A DNA stretch of 15,799 nucleotides from an uncultured Chloroflexota bacterium. GTDB taxonomy: Bacteria > Chloroflexota > Limnocylindria > Limnocylindrales > Limnocylindraceae. The notes beneath the pieces are model-generated. The model saw only the letters and a list, made by a program, of their open reading frames with translations, did not search any database and was not told the DNA's origin. Position 1 is the first letter of the stretch; each line of letters begins with the position of its first letter. This document shows positions 1 to 7,749 of the stretch, piece after piece. The translations under genes were made by a program, and so were the position numbers. The DNA lies in NCBI GenBank assembly GCA_903938075.1, contig CAJABS010000042.1:1-15799 (forward strand), given 5' to 3'.

Positions 1-281
1 CCACCGCCCCGTTCACGCGGTTCGCCATTGCCTACCGCGGCAGTGGCTCGACGGCGATCGGCTGGAGCAGCTGGTACCGCGGCTCTGCAGCTGCACCTCC
101 ACGGCTCGCCGCCGGTGTCCTCTTTCTGCAGCCGCTCATCGCCGCCGCCCTCGGCGTTGGCGTGTTGAACGAGGCCATTGATGCTGGTCTCGCTCTCGGA
201 GCACTCCTACTACTTGGTGGCGTGGCACTGATCTCGTTTGAGTCCGCGAGCGGCACAAAGCGACGCCGCGTGCGATCGTAG
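1..281 (+). CDS. EamA/DMT-family membrane transporter, C-terminal fragment (5' end outside window)
   Basis: An open frame enters from the left edge (first full codon at base 3) and ends at TAG 279-281. The roughly 92 visible residues contain a hydrophobic segment rich in Ala, Leu and Gly, a central Pro and a short NEAID turn, then another hydrophobic stretch (GALLLLGGVALISF) and a basic tail ending KRRRVRS. This Pro, then (N/L)E, then Gly-rich last helix is the usual ending of drug/metabolite transporters of the EamA fold. In that family about ten helices export or exchange small metabolites across the inner membrane. Substrate cannot be told. The next gene starts five bases after the stop, so the two are probably cotranscribed. 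An overlapping minus-strand frame at 32-478 is basic and low in hydrophobic character, and looks like a shadow. The family call rests on pattern only. Confidence 0.55.
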   Translation, partial: TAPFTRFAIAYRGSGSTAIGWSSWYRGSAAAPPRLAAGVLFLQPLIAAALGVGVLNEAIDAGLALGALLLLGGVALISFESASGTKRRRVRS

Positions 282-286
282 GGGGA

Positions 287-2299
287 ATGGACGACCTTCG
301 ACGTTATCGCGCCACCCCGCCCCCGATCACGGGGGTCGCCGCAATTACCACCAGCGACAGCGGCGAAGTGCGCAATCCAGATCCAACCGATCGCGCTGCC
401 TGGCGCGAGTGGGTCTCGGCATCGAAGACGCGCAACTGGCTGCGCCGCGATCCGCTCCTTGATTGGCTCGAGGTGCACGGCACGAGCAAGGGTTTTGCGA
501 AAGATGTTGGCGCCGATGCCGATCCGCCAAGCCCGTACGATCTACGCGAACTCCTCTTTGCCCAAGGAAATCGTTTTGAAGAGCGCATCTTCGAAATCCT
601 TGAGCCGAAGGTTGCTTCGCATCGCAAGATCTCTGATGGCTGGCAGGCAACGCGCACGCTGGCCGCCGCCGAGGCAACCTTCGCCGCCATGCGCGAGGGG
701 GTTGAGCTGATCGAGCAGGCGGTGGTGCGAAATCCCGCAGACCGCACGTACGGCGCAATCGACCTGCTCGATCGAAGTGATGCGCTGGAGCGACTGATCC
801 CTGGCGTGATTGACCCGAGTGAGGCCGCCGTTCCAGCTCCAGCCCTTGCCCCTGATGGTGGTGAGGCGCCGCCGTGGCACTACGTGGTGGTTGATGTGAA
901 GTTCTCAACGCTCGATCTCTCGGTGAGCGGGTATGCGGGCAGTTCGCACCGACACTACGCCGGCCAAGTGCTCGTCTACACCGCCGCCATTGCACGACTG
1001 CAGGGCTACTGCCCGGCGGAGGCGTATCTGCTCGGTCGCACCTGGATGAGCAGCAAGGGGCGGGGGAGTGGCGCACTGGAGCGACTCGCCCGTGTGCCCG
1101 TTGAGCGCGAGAGCACGCGTGACGACGAGATCCCGCTCACCGTTGAGGTGGGCCGCGCGCTGGAGTGGATCCGCACCGTGCGCCGCGACGGCGCCGCCTG
1201 GGATGCGCTGCCGCGACCAACGCGACCGGAGCTCTACCCGAACATGAACGCCGACCAAGACCAGCCATGGAGTGAGGCGAAGCGCAAGATCGCTCGCGAG
1301 ATCGGCGAGCTCACCTACCTTCCGGGCGTTGGCCCCGACCTTCGTGACGCGGCCATCGCCGCCGGCATCAAGCGCCGCGACGAGCCGGGGCTCTCTCCTG
1401 ATCGTCTCGGTGTGACGGGCGACGCGCGACCGCGACGACTCGCCGCCGTGCTTGCAGCCAACTACGTGCCCGAATCCGCCGCCGCAAACGAGAAGGTGCT
1501 CCCAGATCGCATTGAACTCCGTAACGACGAGCATTGGCGTACGCCTGCCCGCATTGAGTTCCACGTCGACTTTGAGAACTCGGGGAACCTCAATGACGAC
1601 CTCACCGCACTACCAAACGTTGGTGGCGCGACGTGCATCTTCCAGATCGGCTGCCTTGTGTCGGTGGATGGTCGCGAGCCAACTGCGGCGGAGATCGCTG
1701 CGGCGACTGCTGCTGGTGCGAACGTGGGCGAGCGACTCTTTACGCCGCGCGCCGAAGATGCCTCGTGGTTCCCAGCCTTCGGCCAGTGGAGTGGCGATCG
1801 GCTCAACGCCGAATCGGAGCGCGCTGTACTAGACGCGTGGGTCGCATTTATGAACGCCTGGCGTCAATCGCTCGATCTCTCGTGGGGGGCAACACGCGTC
1901 GTGCACTGGTCACCAGCCGAACGAAACCTGCTCTTCACCGCCGCCGATTCGGCTGCTGGTCGTCACCCAACCTGGTCGCTCCCCGACGAGATCGGGTGGT
2001 TCGATGCGTTCGACGAGCTCGTCTACAAGGTGCCAGTCAGTGTGCGCGGCGCGTATGGCTTCGGCCTAAAAGACATCGCCAAGGCGATGCGCGCCGAGGG
2101 GCTCATTGATGTCTCGTGGGGCGATGGCCCGGCTGACGGGATGGGTGCGATGGCTGCGGCGTACACCGCCGATGCACGCGCCGCCGCCGAAGGGAAGCGC
2201 CTCGCCGACTACGACTACTTCCGTTCCGGCACTGAGTACAACGCGGCAGATTGCCGCTCGATGTCGCTCGTGCTCGCCTGGCTGCGCGCGAACCGTTAG
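287..2299 (+). CDS. TM0106-like RecB-family nuclease fused to an RNase H-like (YprB type) domain
   Basis: The 670-residue protein appears to carry two nuclease modules. Residues about 45-270 look like a PD-(D/E)XK domain of the RecB type: D176 in GVID, then D203-x-K205 in VVDVKFS, then Q227-x3-Y231, the QxxxY motif typical of RecB-like nucleases. Residues 344-361 (YLPGVGPDLRD) read as a helix-hairpin-helix DNA-binding element. From about 422 a DEDD exonuclease-like RNase H fold begins with D428-x-E430 (HVDFE) and ends with a YNAADC motif (D655). This order matches proteins named TM0106 family RecB-like nuclease, some of which carry a helicase as well; none is present here. A Pro/Ala-rich insert (about 178-196) separates two catalytic acids. 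The probable role is DNA or RNA processing, but the substrate is unknown. ATG 287 lies five bases after the upstream stop, with a G-rich stretch immediately before it. It converges on the HD gene. Confidence 0.75.
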   Translation: MDDLRRYRATPPPITGVAAITTSDSGEVRNPDPTDRAAWREWVSASKTRNWLRRDPLLDWLEVHGTSKGFAKDVGADADPPSPYDLRELLFAQGNRFEERIFEILEPKVASHRKISDGWQATRTLAAAEATFAAMREGVELIEQAVVRNPADRTYGAIDLLDRSDALERLIPGVIDPSEAAVPAPALAPDGGEAPPWHYVVVDVKFSTLDLSVSGYAGSSHRHYAGQVLVYTAAIARLQGYCPAEAYLLGRTWMSSKGRGSGALERLARVPVERESTRDDEIPLTVEVGRALEWIRTVRRDGAAWDALPRPTRPELYPNMNADQDQPWSEAKRKIAREIGELTYLPGVGPDLRDAAIAAGIKRRDEPGLSPDRLGVTGDARPRRLAAVLAANYVPESAAANEKVLPDRIELRNDEHWRTPARIEFHVDFENSGNLNDDLTALPNVGGATCIFQIGCLVSVDGREPTAAEIAAATAAGANVGERLFTPRAEDASWFPAFGQWSGDRLNAESERAVLDAWVAFMNAWRQSLDLSWGATRVVHWSPAERNLLFTAADSAAGRHPTWSLPDEIGWFDAFDELVYKVPVSVRGAYGFGLKDIAKAMRAEGLIDVSWGDGPADGMGAMAAAYTADARAAAEGKRLADYDYFRSGTEYNAADCRSMSLVLAWLRANR

Positions 2300-2314
2300 G
2301 CCGCCGCGCTGAAC

Positions 2315-2336
2315 GCGCTATCGACGCCGATAGCGC
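2315..2336. terminator. Hairpin between convergent genes
   Basis: A perfect 9-bp inverted repeat, GCGCTATCG (2315-2323) and CGATAGCGC (2328-2336), encloses a four-base loop. It starts 16 bases after the plus-strand stop and overlaps the stop codon of the minus-strand HD gene. No T-run follows on either strand, so intrinsic termination would be weak. A bidirectional terminator or RNA 3'-end stabiliser is the likeliest role. Confidence 0.4.
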
Positions 2337-3718
2337 CGAGCGACCACCGAGTAGAGGGGGAGTTTCAGAAGGAGGCTTGAGATTGGTCGTGCCTCGCGGC
2401 CGTTCGGCCCCTCGACCGCCAAGAGTTGATCGGCGGCGTCCCCCTCGACATGGCGGGGATCGCAGTAGGCAACGTCAATCTCCACTTCGCCAGGGATGGC
2501 GGCGCCAAGTTCTGACTCGAAGCTCTTGGGCACTGATTCATCGAAGTAGTCGGCGCGGAGCTCCTCCTCCATCTGCCAGCGAGGGCTTCGGAAGAGCACC
2601 GCGCGCCAAGCGTCAGCAACCGCAGGGGTGACAGTTCCATCTTGTGGCTGTGGGTTGGACGAGAGGTCTTGCCCGCGCGACCAGCGCGCCGCCTGATGCA
2701 GCAGGGTGTACTCATCAAGTTCCAAATAGGCGGCAAGATCGTCGGCCGGTGAGGTGTCCCCAAAGATCGCGCGAATCCCCGGCGCAAACGCCTCTTTCAT
2801 GTCGAGGTCGATGCCACGAACAGTGCGATGCAGGTAGACCTGCTGATAGAGGAACTGTCGCGCGCCAAGGAATGACTCGAGAGCGCCAACGGCTGGCTCG
2901 TAGAGCGTGAGGCCGCGCGCGCCTATAAAGCTGTAGTGACGAAGTCGCTCCACATCGACCGCTGCAATGCGGACGCCCGTCATGTAGGAATCGCGTCGCA
3001 CGTAGTCAAGGTTGTCGACGGTGAAGACGCCCGAGAGGAGCGGCTGCAGGATTCGTACCCAGGCCGGAACAGTTGGGTCCTCAAGTGGTGGCTTCGAGAT
3101 CAGGAAGCTAACCCAGCGCGGATCAATGGACTCAGTGGCGGCTAAGGCATCACGAGCGGCCGAGTCCCCAGGTGCCCGACGCAGTTTCGTGATGATCGGC
3201 GCAAGCTCCCGTTCGATGATCAGCGCCGAGAGATCCTCGTGGGCGAGTCGCTTCCCCTTCGGTCGGCGCGGGTCGGCTGGTGCTGGGAAGGCTTCCAGTA
3301 CGGCGTGATCAAAGAAGTGCGCGAACGGTCCGTGTCCAACGTCGTGCAGCAGCCCCGCAACGCGCAGCGTCTCAACTACGAGCCCTTCACTTGGGGGCGT
3401 TACTCCGTCGTTTGTCAGCCGCGTCGCAAGTGACGGATAAAGGTGCCGCGCCCAGAGGCCCGCCTCATGCATGACGCCGAGGCCATGCGAGAAGCGGCTG
3501 TGTTCGGCGGTGGGGAAGACCCAGCGTGCGCTCTGCAACTGGCTGATGCGGCGCAGGCGCTGCAGCCAGGGACTGTCGAGTAGATCCTCTTCGGCCGCCT
3601 CTTCCTGAGCGTGGCCCGTGGCGGCGGCACCCTCGGCGGTGAGGCGCTTTGTGAGCTCGATATACCCGTGGATCGGGTCGCTGATCAGGTTGACCGCCTT
3701 GAACTGCTCCGCGTCCAT
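2318..3718 (-). CDS. SAMHD1-like HD-domain phosphohydrolase (COG1078 type)
   Basis: A 466-residue protein. The metal-binding HD signature is intact: H78 in SRFSHGLGV, H125-D126 in GLLHDVGHG, and D235 in VDNLDYVRRD. The opening SDPIHGYIEL and the RRISQL...TAEHSRFSH stretch are characteristic of this family, which includes dNTP triphosphohydrolases that hydrolyse dNTPs to deoxynucleoside plus triphosphate. The exact substrate is not deducible. I chose ATG at 3716-3718: residues upstream of it in the longer frame (to 3883) are basic and lie wholly inside the regulator gene. This start is two bases past the WYL gene's stop, with no clear Shine-Dalgarno, so translation is probably coupled to it. 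The two genes are likely one operon, making the WYL protein a candidate regulator of this enzyme. The stop codon lies inside a hairpin shared with the convergent nuclease gene. Confidence 0.85.
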   Translation of the reverse strand: MDAEQFKAVNLISDPIHGYIELTKRLTAEGAAATGHAQEEAAEEDLLDSPWLQRLRRISQLQSARWVFPTAEHSRFSHGLGVMHEAGLWARHLYPSLATRLTNDGVTPPSEGLVVETLRVAGLLHDVGHGPFAHFFDHAVLEAFPAPADPRRPKGKRLAHEDLSALIIERELAPIITKLRRAPGDSAARDALAATESIDPRWVSFLISKPPLEDPTVPAWVRILQPLLSGVFTVDNLDYVRRDSYMTGVRIAAVDVERLRHYSFIGARGLTLYEPAVGALESFLGARQFLYQQVYLHRTVRGIDLDMKEAFAPGIRAIFGDTSPADDLAAYLELDEYTLLHQAARWSRGQDLSSNPQPQDGTVTPAVADAWRAVLFRSPRWQMEEELRADYFDESVPKSFESELGAAIPGEVEIDVAYCDPRHVEGDAADQLLAVEGPNGREARPISSLLLKLPLYSVVARRYRRR

Positions 3719-3720
3719 GG

Positions 3721-4743
3721 CTACGCGTTCGGCTTTGCGGTGGTGCCATAGCGCGCAGCGGCCGCCTGGTGGGTGCGCGCCATGTCGTCGCGAAGGGTTT
3801 CGGGTCGCAGCACCTCGACCCCCTCGCCCCAGGTGAGCACCCAGGCGCGAATCTCCAGCAAGCCCGAGACGCGCGCACGCCAAATGAGCGAGCCATCGGG
3901 CTGCTCTTCAATGCTCTGCGATGGATGCCAGCGCGTCTCTTTTGCACGAGCGGCCGACTCTTTGTTAAAGCGGATCACGATCTCTTCGAGCGGCTGATCG
4001 GCAACGATATCCCACGCCGAAGCGAGGGTGCGCTCCAACTCAACATCTTTCGGCAGTTCAAAGGTGGCGGTGGTCACGCGCACGTTGCTGATGCGATCGA
4101 CGCGGAAGGTTCGCAGTGCGGTGCGTGTCTCGTCGTGGCCGATGAGATAAGTGGTGTGCGTCGCTGCCGATGGCTCCATCAGATACGGGTGAACGCGGGC
4201 GCGCCGGCTGCTTCCAGGATTGCTCCAGGCGGGCGCATAGTCAAACTCAACAACACGCCCTGTGACCCACGCGGTGGTGAGGAGGCGGAGTCGTTCACGC
4301 GCATCACTATCGGTAGTGAGTTGGCTCAGCTGCGTCACCGTCCGCTCGACTGCGCTGCGCAGCGGATTCTCAAGTAGGCTGCCGAGCTTCATCAGCGCCG
4401 CGCCAAGTTCGGGGTCGTAGCCAGTAGAGAATTTCGCGAGCAGTCGCGCCGCAAGAACGACGGAGATCGCCTCGTCTTTACTGAAGCGCAGTTCTGGCAG
4501 GAGTCCCTCTTGCGAGACACCCCAACGCCCAAGGTTGTTCCACACAGGTACGCCAACACTTGCCTCGAGGGCCTGCAAGTCGCGGTAGGCGGTGCGGCGA
4601 CTGACGCCGAGCTTCTTGGCGAGATCCTCGGGTCGGATCCCCGCCTCGCCGGCGGCCTCGACATAGCGCAGGGTGCGCAGGAGCCGGGCGCTGCGATCGC
4701 TCTTCTGGAAGTCGGCGTCGCCCTCAGGCGGGTGGTTACTCAT
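3721..4743 (-). CDS. HTH-WYL domain transcriptional regulator
   Basis: A 340-residue protein with an N-terminal winged helix-turn-helix (about 18-80; GIRPEDLAKKLGVSRRTAYR, with RTAYRDL as recognition helix). A WYL domain follows (about 150-225: VEFDYA, VHPYLM, TYLIGHD, RTFRVDRIS), then a WCX-like C-terminal extension (about 235-325). The diagnostic W-Y-L reads T-Y-L here. WYL proteins are DNA-binding regulators whose sensor domain is thought to bind nucleic acid or nucleotide ligands. Many control DNA repair or anti-phage genes, others housekeeping operons. The start is ATG 4741-4743. A CACAAT box lies seven bases upstream, so the message may be nearly leaderless and separate from the amidotransferase gene 47 bp upstream. 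The HD hydrolase follows after two bases. Known genes regulated by it cannot be named. Confidence 0.85.
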   Translation of the reverse strand: MSNHPPEGDADFQKSDRSARLLRTLRYVEAAGEAGIRPEDLAKKLGVSRRTAYRDLQALEASVGVPVWNNLGRWGVSQEGLLPELRFSKDEAISVVLAARLLAKFSTGYDPELGAALMKLGSLLENPLRSAVERTVTQLSQLTTDSDARERLRLLTTAWVTGRVVEFDYAPAWSNPGSSRRARVHPYLMEPSAATHTTYLIGHDETRTALRTFRVDRISNVRVTTATFELPKDVELERTLASAWDIVADQPLEEIVIRFNKESAARAKETRWHPSQSIEEQPDGSLIWRARVSGLLEIRAWVLTWGEGVEVLRPETLRDDMARTHQAAAARYGTTAKPNA

Positions 4744-4750
4744 GGCTCAG

Positions 4751-4756
4751 ATTGTG
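4751..4756 (-). promoter_or_regulatory. Candidate -10 box for the WYL regulator gene
   Basis: Read on the minus strand, CACAAT matches TATAAT at four of six bases and ends seven bases before the ATG at 4743. Transcription would start at or next to the start codon. It lies in the 47-bp gap after the amidotransferase stop. No convincing -35 box is seen. Confidence 0.35.
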
Positions 4757-4790
4757 CCACTCCACCCCCAGTTGGGAGTACCCCTCAGAT

Positions 4791-5516
4791 TTAACGGGCC
4801 CGTGCCGCCTCGATGAACGCGGCCCAGACCAGCTCCAAGTCGGCAGGGCTGCTCTCGGTGCGCTCGGGGTGGCACTGCACGCCGAGCACGAATCGCTCAC
4901 CCGCCTCTTCAAGCCCCTCAACAAGGGTGCCGCGCGGTGAGTCAGTAAAAGCTGAGGCGCGCAGCGTTGGCGCGAGTCGCTCTGGGCTCACCGCCTGGTG
5001 GTGATAGCTGTTCACCGCAAGTGGCGTGGTGCGGTCACCAAGAATCTGCGCCAGCTTGGTGCCCCCCTGTACGTCGAGTGGATGCGAGAGCGCAGGAGTC
5101 GACGGATACGCCGCACCAACCTGCCCCTCAACATGCTGCAGCAACGATCCGCCGCGGTGCACATTCAAGAACTGCAAGCCGCGACAGATCCCAAACACCG
5201 GAATGCCGCGACGATCAGCGGCATCAAGGGCGGCCCACTCCAGCGCATCGCGCGCCGGCTCAATGCCCACAGCGCCATCAACGGGTTCGTTGTATCGCGC
5301 CGGATCAATGTCGGCACCACCGGAAAGAAGCAAGCCATCCATCTTTGCGAAAGCGGTGGCGCGCTGTTCGTCGTTCGCACTCGCGCTCATCAAAATCGGA
5401 ATTCCGCCGGCACGTCGCACGCCGTCGGCGTACCGCGCATTGATCAGATGGATTGGTGCCGCGTCACCAGGCTCATCGTGATCGGCGACGGTAATGAGAA
5501 TGAGCGGCGCGCTCAT
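4791..5516 (-). CDS. Class I glutamine amidotransferase-like hydrolase (peptidase C26, gamma-glutamyl hydrolase type)
   Basis: A 241-residue cytoplasmic enzyme with the class I amidotransferase triad: nucleophile C111 in GICRGLQFLNV and H216-x-E218 in VQCHPERTE. The SGGADIDPARYN segment (65-76) and NSYHHQAV (169-176) are typical of PuuD-like gamma-glutamyl-gamma-aminobutyrate hydrolases and relatives that cleave gamma-glutamyl amides. No synthetase partner domain is present, which fits a stand-alone hydrolase. The actual substrate is open. Its ATG shares one base with the upstream aminotransferase stop (TGATG on the minus strand), so the pair is translationally coupled and may act in one pathway, perhaps on amino-group compounds; no polyamine genes are nearby to support a PuuD role. 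Length is normal for the family. Confidence 0.85.
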   Translation of the reverse strand: MSAPLILITVADHDEPGDAAPIHLINARYADGVRRAGGIPILMSASANDEQRATAFAKMDGLLLSGGADIDPARYNEPVDGAVGIEPARDALEWAALDAADRRGIPVFGICRGLQFLNVHRGGSLLQHVEGQVGAAYPSTPALSHPLDVQGGTKLAQILGDRTTPLAVNSYHHQAVSPERLAPTLRASAFTDSPRGTLVEGLEEAGERFVLGVQCHPERTESSPADLELVWAAFIEAARAR

Positions 5517-6796
5517 CAGCCGATCTGCACTCCGCTCGCCTTCGCGAGTTCTTTGAGCGAGCTGATCAGTCGATCAATCTCTTCTTTCGTGTTGTACGAC
5601 ATAAGCCCAACGCGCAGCAGGCCACCGCGCTCGGTCAGCCCGAGTGCCTCGACTGGATTCACAGCGTAGAAGTCGCCATCCCACACCTGCACGCCGTCGG
5701 CTCCAAGGTGTGTTGCCGCCTCTGTTGGGGTAGCCCACTCCATCGTGAACGAGACAATGGAGGTGCGGTGATCGAGCTGATCACGGTCGGTAATGCCGTA
5801 GACCTTGACCCCTGGAATCTCAGCGAGTCGGTCGAGCAGGTGCACGATTAGGTCACGCTCGTAGAGGGTGATCGCCTGCAGGCCCGCACGGATCTCGGCA
5901 CGGCGGCCGGTGAGTGCTGTTGGTGCGCCAGCGTGCCCAAACTCACGCCCGATCCAGGCGAGGTGGTCGATCGCGGCGGTCGTGCCCGCCATTCCCTCAA
6001 AGCTTGGGGTCCCGGTCTCCCAGAGGTCGTGGGCGGGGCGCACCTTATAGCGACCGAAGCGCTCGAGGAGCGGCAGCTTCCCGTAGAGGAGCCCCGCATG
6101 CGGCCCGTAGAACTTGTATGGAGAGCAGAGCAGGAAGTCGGTGTCGAGCGCCTGCACATCAATTGGGTAGTGCGGCGCCGAACAGACCGCGTCGAGCACC
6201 GTGAGTGCGCCGGCCTCATGCGCAAGGCGAACAATCTCCTTGCAGGGATTAATGGTGCCCAGTGCATTCGAGGACATGCCGACCGCAACGATCTTGGTTC
6301 GCGGTGAGCGCAGCGCCGCGTACGCCTCGATGTCGAGGGTGGCATCGCTGGTGCGGATCGGAATAACCTTGAGGGTGAGTCCGAAGTCTTCGGCGAGCCA
6401 GAGCCATGGGCTGTAGTTCGCGTCGTGATCAAGCTGCGAGACGATCACCTCATCGCCTGGCTTCAGGCTCTTCGCCAGCGATCGCGAGAGCTGGAAGTTG
6501 AGGGTCGACATGTTTGCACCGAACTTCACCGTCTCCTTCGGCGCGTTCAGCAAGTCTTCAGCCGCTCGGTGTGCTGCATCTTCGACCTGCTGCTGTCGCT
6601 GCGAGGTAATGAATGCACCACCAGAGTTGGCATTGGCGTGCAAGAAGAAGTCGCGATACGCGTCAATCACCGATTGCGGCACCTGCGTGCCGGCCGGGCC
6701 GTCGAGGAAGCTGATCTGGCGACCATCAGGAAGCGTGTTGGCGAGCGAAGGAAATCGCGCGCGGATTGCGTTGACGTCGTACGGCTTGGTGGTCAT
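5516..6796 (-). CDS. Class V aminotransferase fold protein, cysteine desulfurase-like (VC1184 type), lacking the persulfide Cys
   Basis: A 426-residue PLP enzyme. Visible signatures are D202 in the LDAVCSAPH segment (cofactor nitrogen), H124 in SQLDHDANYSPW, and the Schiff-base lysine K228 in CSPYKFYGPHAG. The ending RVGLMSYNTKEEIDRL (R395) is typical of the VC1184 subfamily annotated as cysteine desulfurase-like. True SufS/NifS enzymes carry a mobile-loop cysteine in the C-terminal third. Here that region reads DGDFYAV (373-379), and no cysteine occurs after C224, so persulfide formation by the usual route is unlikely. Another PLP reaction such as a lyase or transaminase step is possible. 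The gene begins downstream of a TACGAT box placed six bases before ATG 6796 and overlaps the amidotransferase gene by one base. No Suf/Isc genes are nearby. Confidence 0.85.
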   Translation of the reverse strand: MTTKPYDVNAIRARFPSLANTLPDGRQISFLDGPAGTQVPQSVIDAYRDFFLHANANSGGAFITSQRQQQVEDAAHRAAEDLLNAPKETVKFGANMSTLNFQLSRSLAKSLKPGDEVIVSQLDHDANYSPWLWLAEDFGLTLKVIPIRTSDATLDIEAYAALRSPRTKIVAVGMSSNALGTINPCKEIVRLAHEAGALTVLDAVCSAPHYPIDVQALDTDFLLCSPYKFYGPHAGLLYGKLPLLERFGRYKVRPAHDLWETGTPSFEGMAGTTAAIDHLAWIGREFGHAGAPTALTGRRAEIRAGLQAITLYERDLIVHLLDRLAEIPGVKVYGITDRDQLDHRTSIVSFTMEWATPTEAATHLGADGVQVWDGDFYAVNPVEALGLTERGGLLRVGLMSYNTKEEIDRLISSLKELAKASGVQIG

Positions 6797-6802
6797 GGCG
6801 CG

Positions 6803-6808
6803 ATCGTA
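6803..6808 (-). promoter_or_regulatory. Candidate leaderless -10 box for the aminotransferase gene
   Basis: On the minus strand TACGAT is followed by exactly six bases and then ATG (6796). It lies in the 17-bp gap after the membrane protein's stop codon. A start site about seven bases downstream would coincide with the A of ATG, giving a leaderless message. No clear -35 box is visible. The same layout recurs at four other genes here. Confidence 0.5.
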
Positions 6809-6813
6809 CTGGG

Positions 6814-7749
6814 TTAGCGGCGCTGGCGAGTGACGAGTCGCGTAATCAGCACCACGATCGCAGCGAAGAGGAGGGGGAGGGCGAACATCACAACGAGTCC
6901 GAGCAGTCCGCCAGGGCCAACGCCAACTCCGCCGTTCCGTGCGTCACCAGATTCTGGATTCGGAGTCGGCGTGGGGGAGGGGCTCACCGCATCGGCACCG
7001 AGTGCTGGCGAGGCGAGGGCGAGGGCGACGCCGCCGAGGAGGAGCAGGAGGCCGATCGCCAGGAGGGCAAGGGCGAGCGTGCTGCTGACGAGCCGTCCAC
7101 GCGCCTCGCCACCGAGAAGCCGGAGTGCGTCGGCGCGCTCGAGCGTGGTCACCACAAGTGGTCGACCGGCACCTGCGCGCAGCTCCCCATCAACGAGTTG
7201 CCCCGCTGCGGTCGCGCGATCGAGATTGCTGATCTGCTCCAGGCCTACCCGCGCACCGCGTGTCGGGTCACTCGTTGCAAGTGCAGCAACGAGTGCCGCT
7301 GTCTCTGGGCGCTGATATTCGCGCTCGGCGGCGTGCAGTTCGCCGACGCTCCCCTCCCAGCGTCGCTCAACGACGACGAGTCCGTCGGCAAGATCGGCGG
7401 TGGCAATGCTGATCGAGTTGCTCGGATCACTCACCACAAAGGGGAGGCTCCGTTCGGCGGTATCAATCACGCGCCAACCACCCTCGTCAGCAATAGAGAC
7501 GCGTTCACGACGAAAGACGAGCGGGCGGTGGTGTTCATCCTCAAAGATCTCTGGCGCATCGATGCTTCCCTTGATGGCGAGATACGGCGCCGACTCGCCA
7601 CGCAGCGCGGCAAGCTTGAGTGCTTCGGTGGGGGAGATCGGTGAGAGTCCGGCAAGGAGTTGCCCGGCACGCGTGCGCGCATCGGTACGGCGTGAGAGCA
7701 GCAGTCCAATCACCAAGAGTGCGGCACCGATCAGTGCGATGGGGTTCAT
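6814..7749 (-). CDS. Predicted membrane protein with GIDE-like domain
   Basis: A 311-residue protein. One hydrophobic segment opens it (about 3-19, PIALIGAALLVIGLLL), a second lies at about 220-248 and a third at about 281-304, with a basic tail. Between the first two is a domain of about 200 residues. It starts APYLAIKGSIDAPEIF and continues through RPLVFRRERVS, DTAERSLPFVVSD and GRPLVVTTLERADALRLLGG. This order resembles the GIDE domain of mitochondrial MULAN and its bacterial relatives, but no RING follows. A Ser/Pro/Thr-rich linker (about 256-267) joins the last two helices. No function is known with confidence; a membrane-stress or envelope role is only a guess. It overlaps the propeller-like gene upstream by four bases (ATGA), so the two are translationally coupled. 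Confidence 0.6.
   Translation of the reverse strand: MNPIALIGAALLVIGLLLSRRTDARTRAGQLLAGLSPISPTEALKLAALRGESAPYLAIKGSIDAPEIFEDEHHRPLVFRRERVSIADEGGWRVIDTAERSLPFVVSDPSNSISIATADLADGLVVVERRWEGSVGELHAAEREYQRPETAALVAALATSDPTRGARVGLEQISNLDRATAAGQLVDGELRAGAGRPLVVTTLERADALRLLGGEARGRLVSSTLALALLAIGLLLLLGGVALALASPALGADAVSPSPTPTPNPESGDARNGGVGVGPGGLLGLVVMFALPLLFAAIVVLITRLVTRQRR

Noticed and set aside
345..1076. Minus-strand open frame of 243 codons, antisense to the double-nuclease gene
   Set aside because: Rich in Arg, Ser, Ala and Cys with no recognisable motif, and fully covered by a gene with clear nuclease motifs. Typical GC-rich antisense shadow.
905..1564. Minus-strand open frame of 219 codons inside the nuclease gene
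   Set aside because: No conserved segments, no ribosome site, and sits opposite well-supported coding sequence.
3719..3883. Extension of the HD hydrolase to an upstream start at 3883
   Set aside because: The extra 55 residues are basic, low in family similarity and entirely overlap the WYL gene's 3' end. The MDAEQFKAVN start two bases after that gene fits better.
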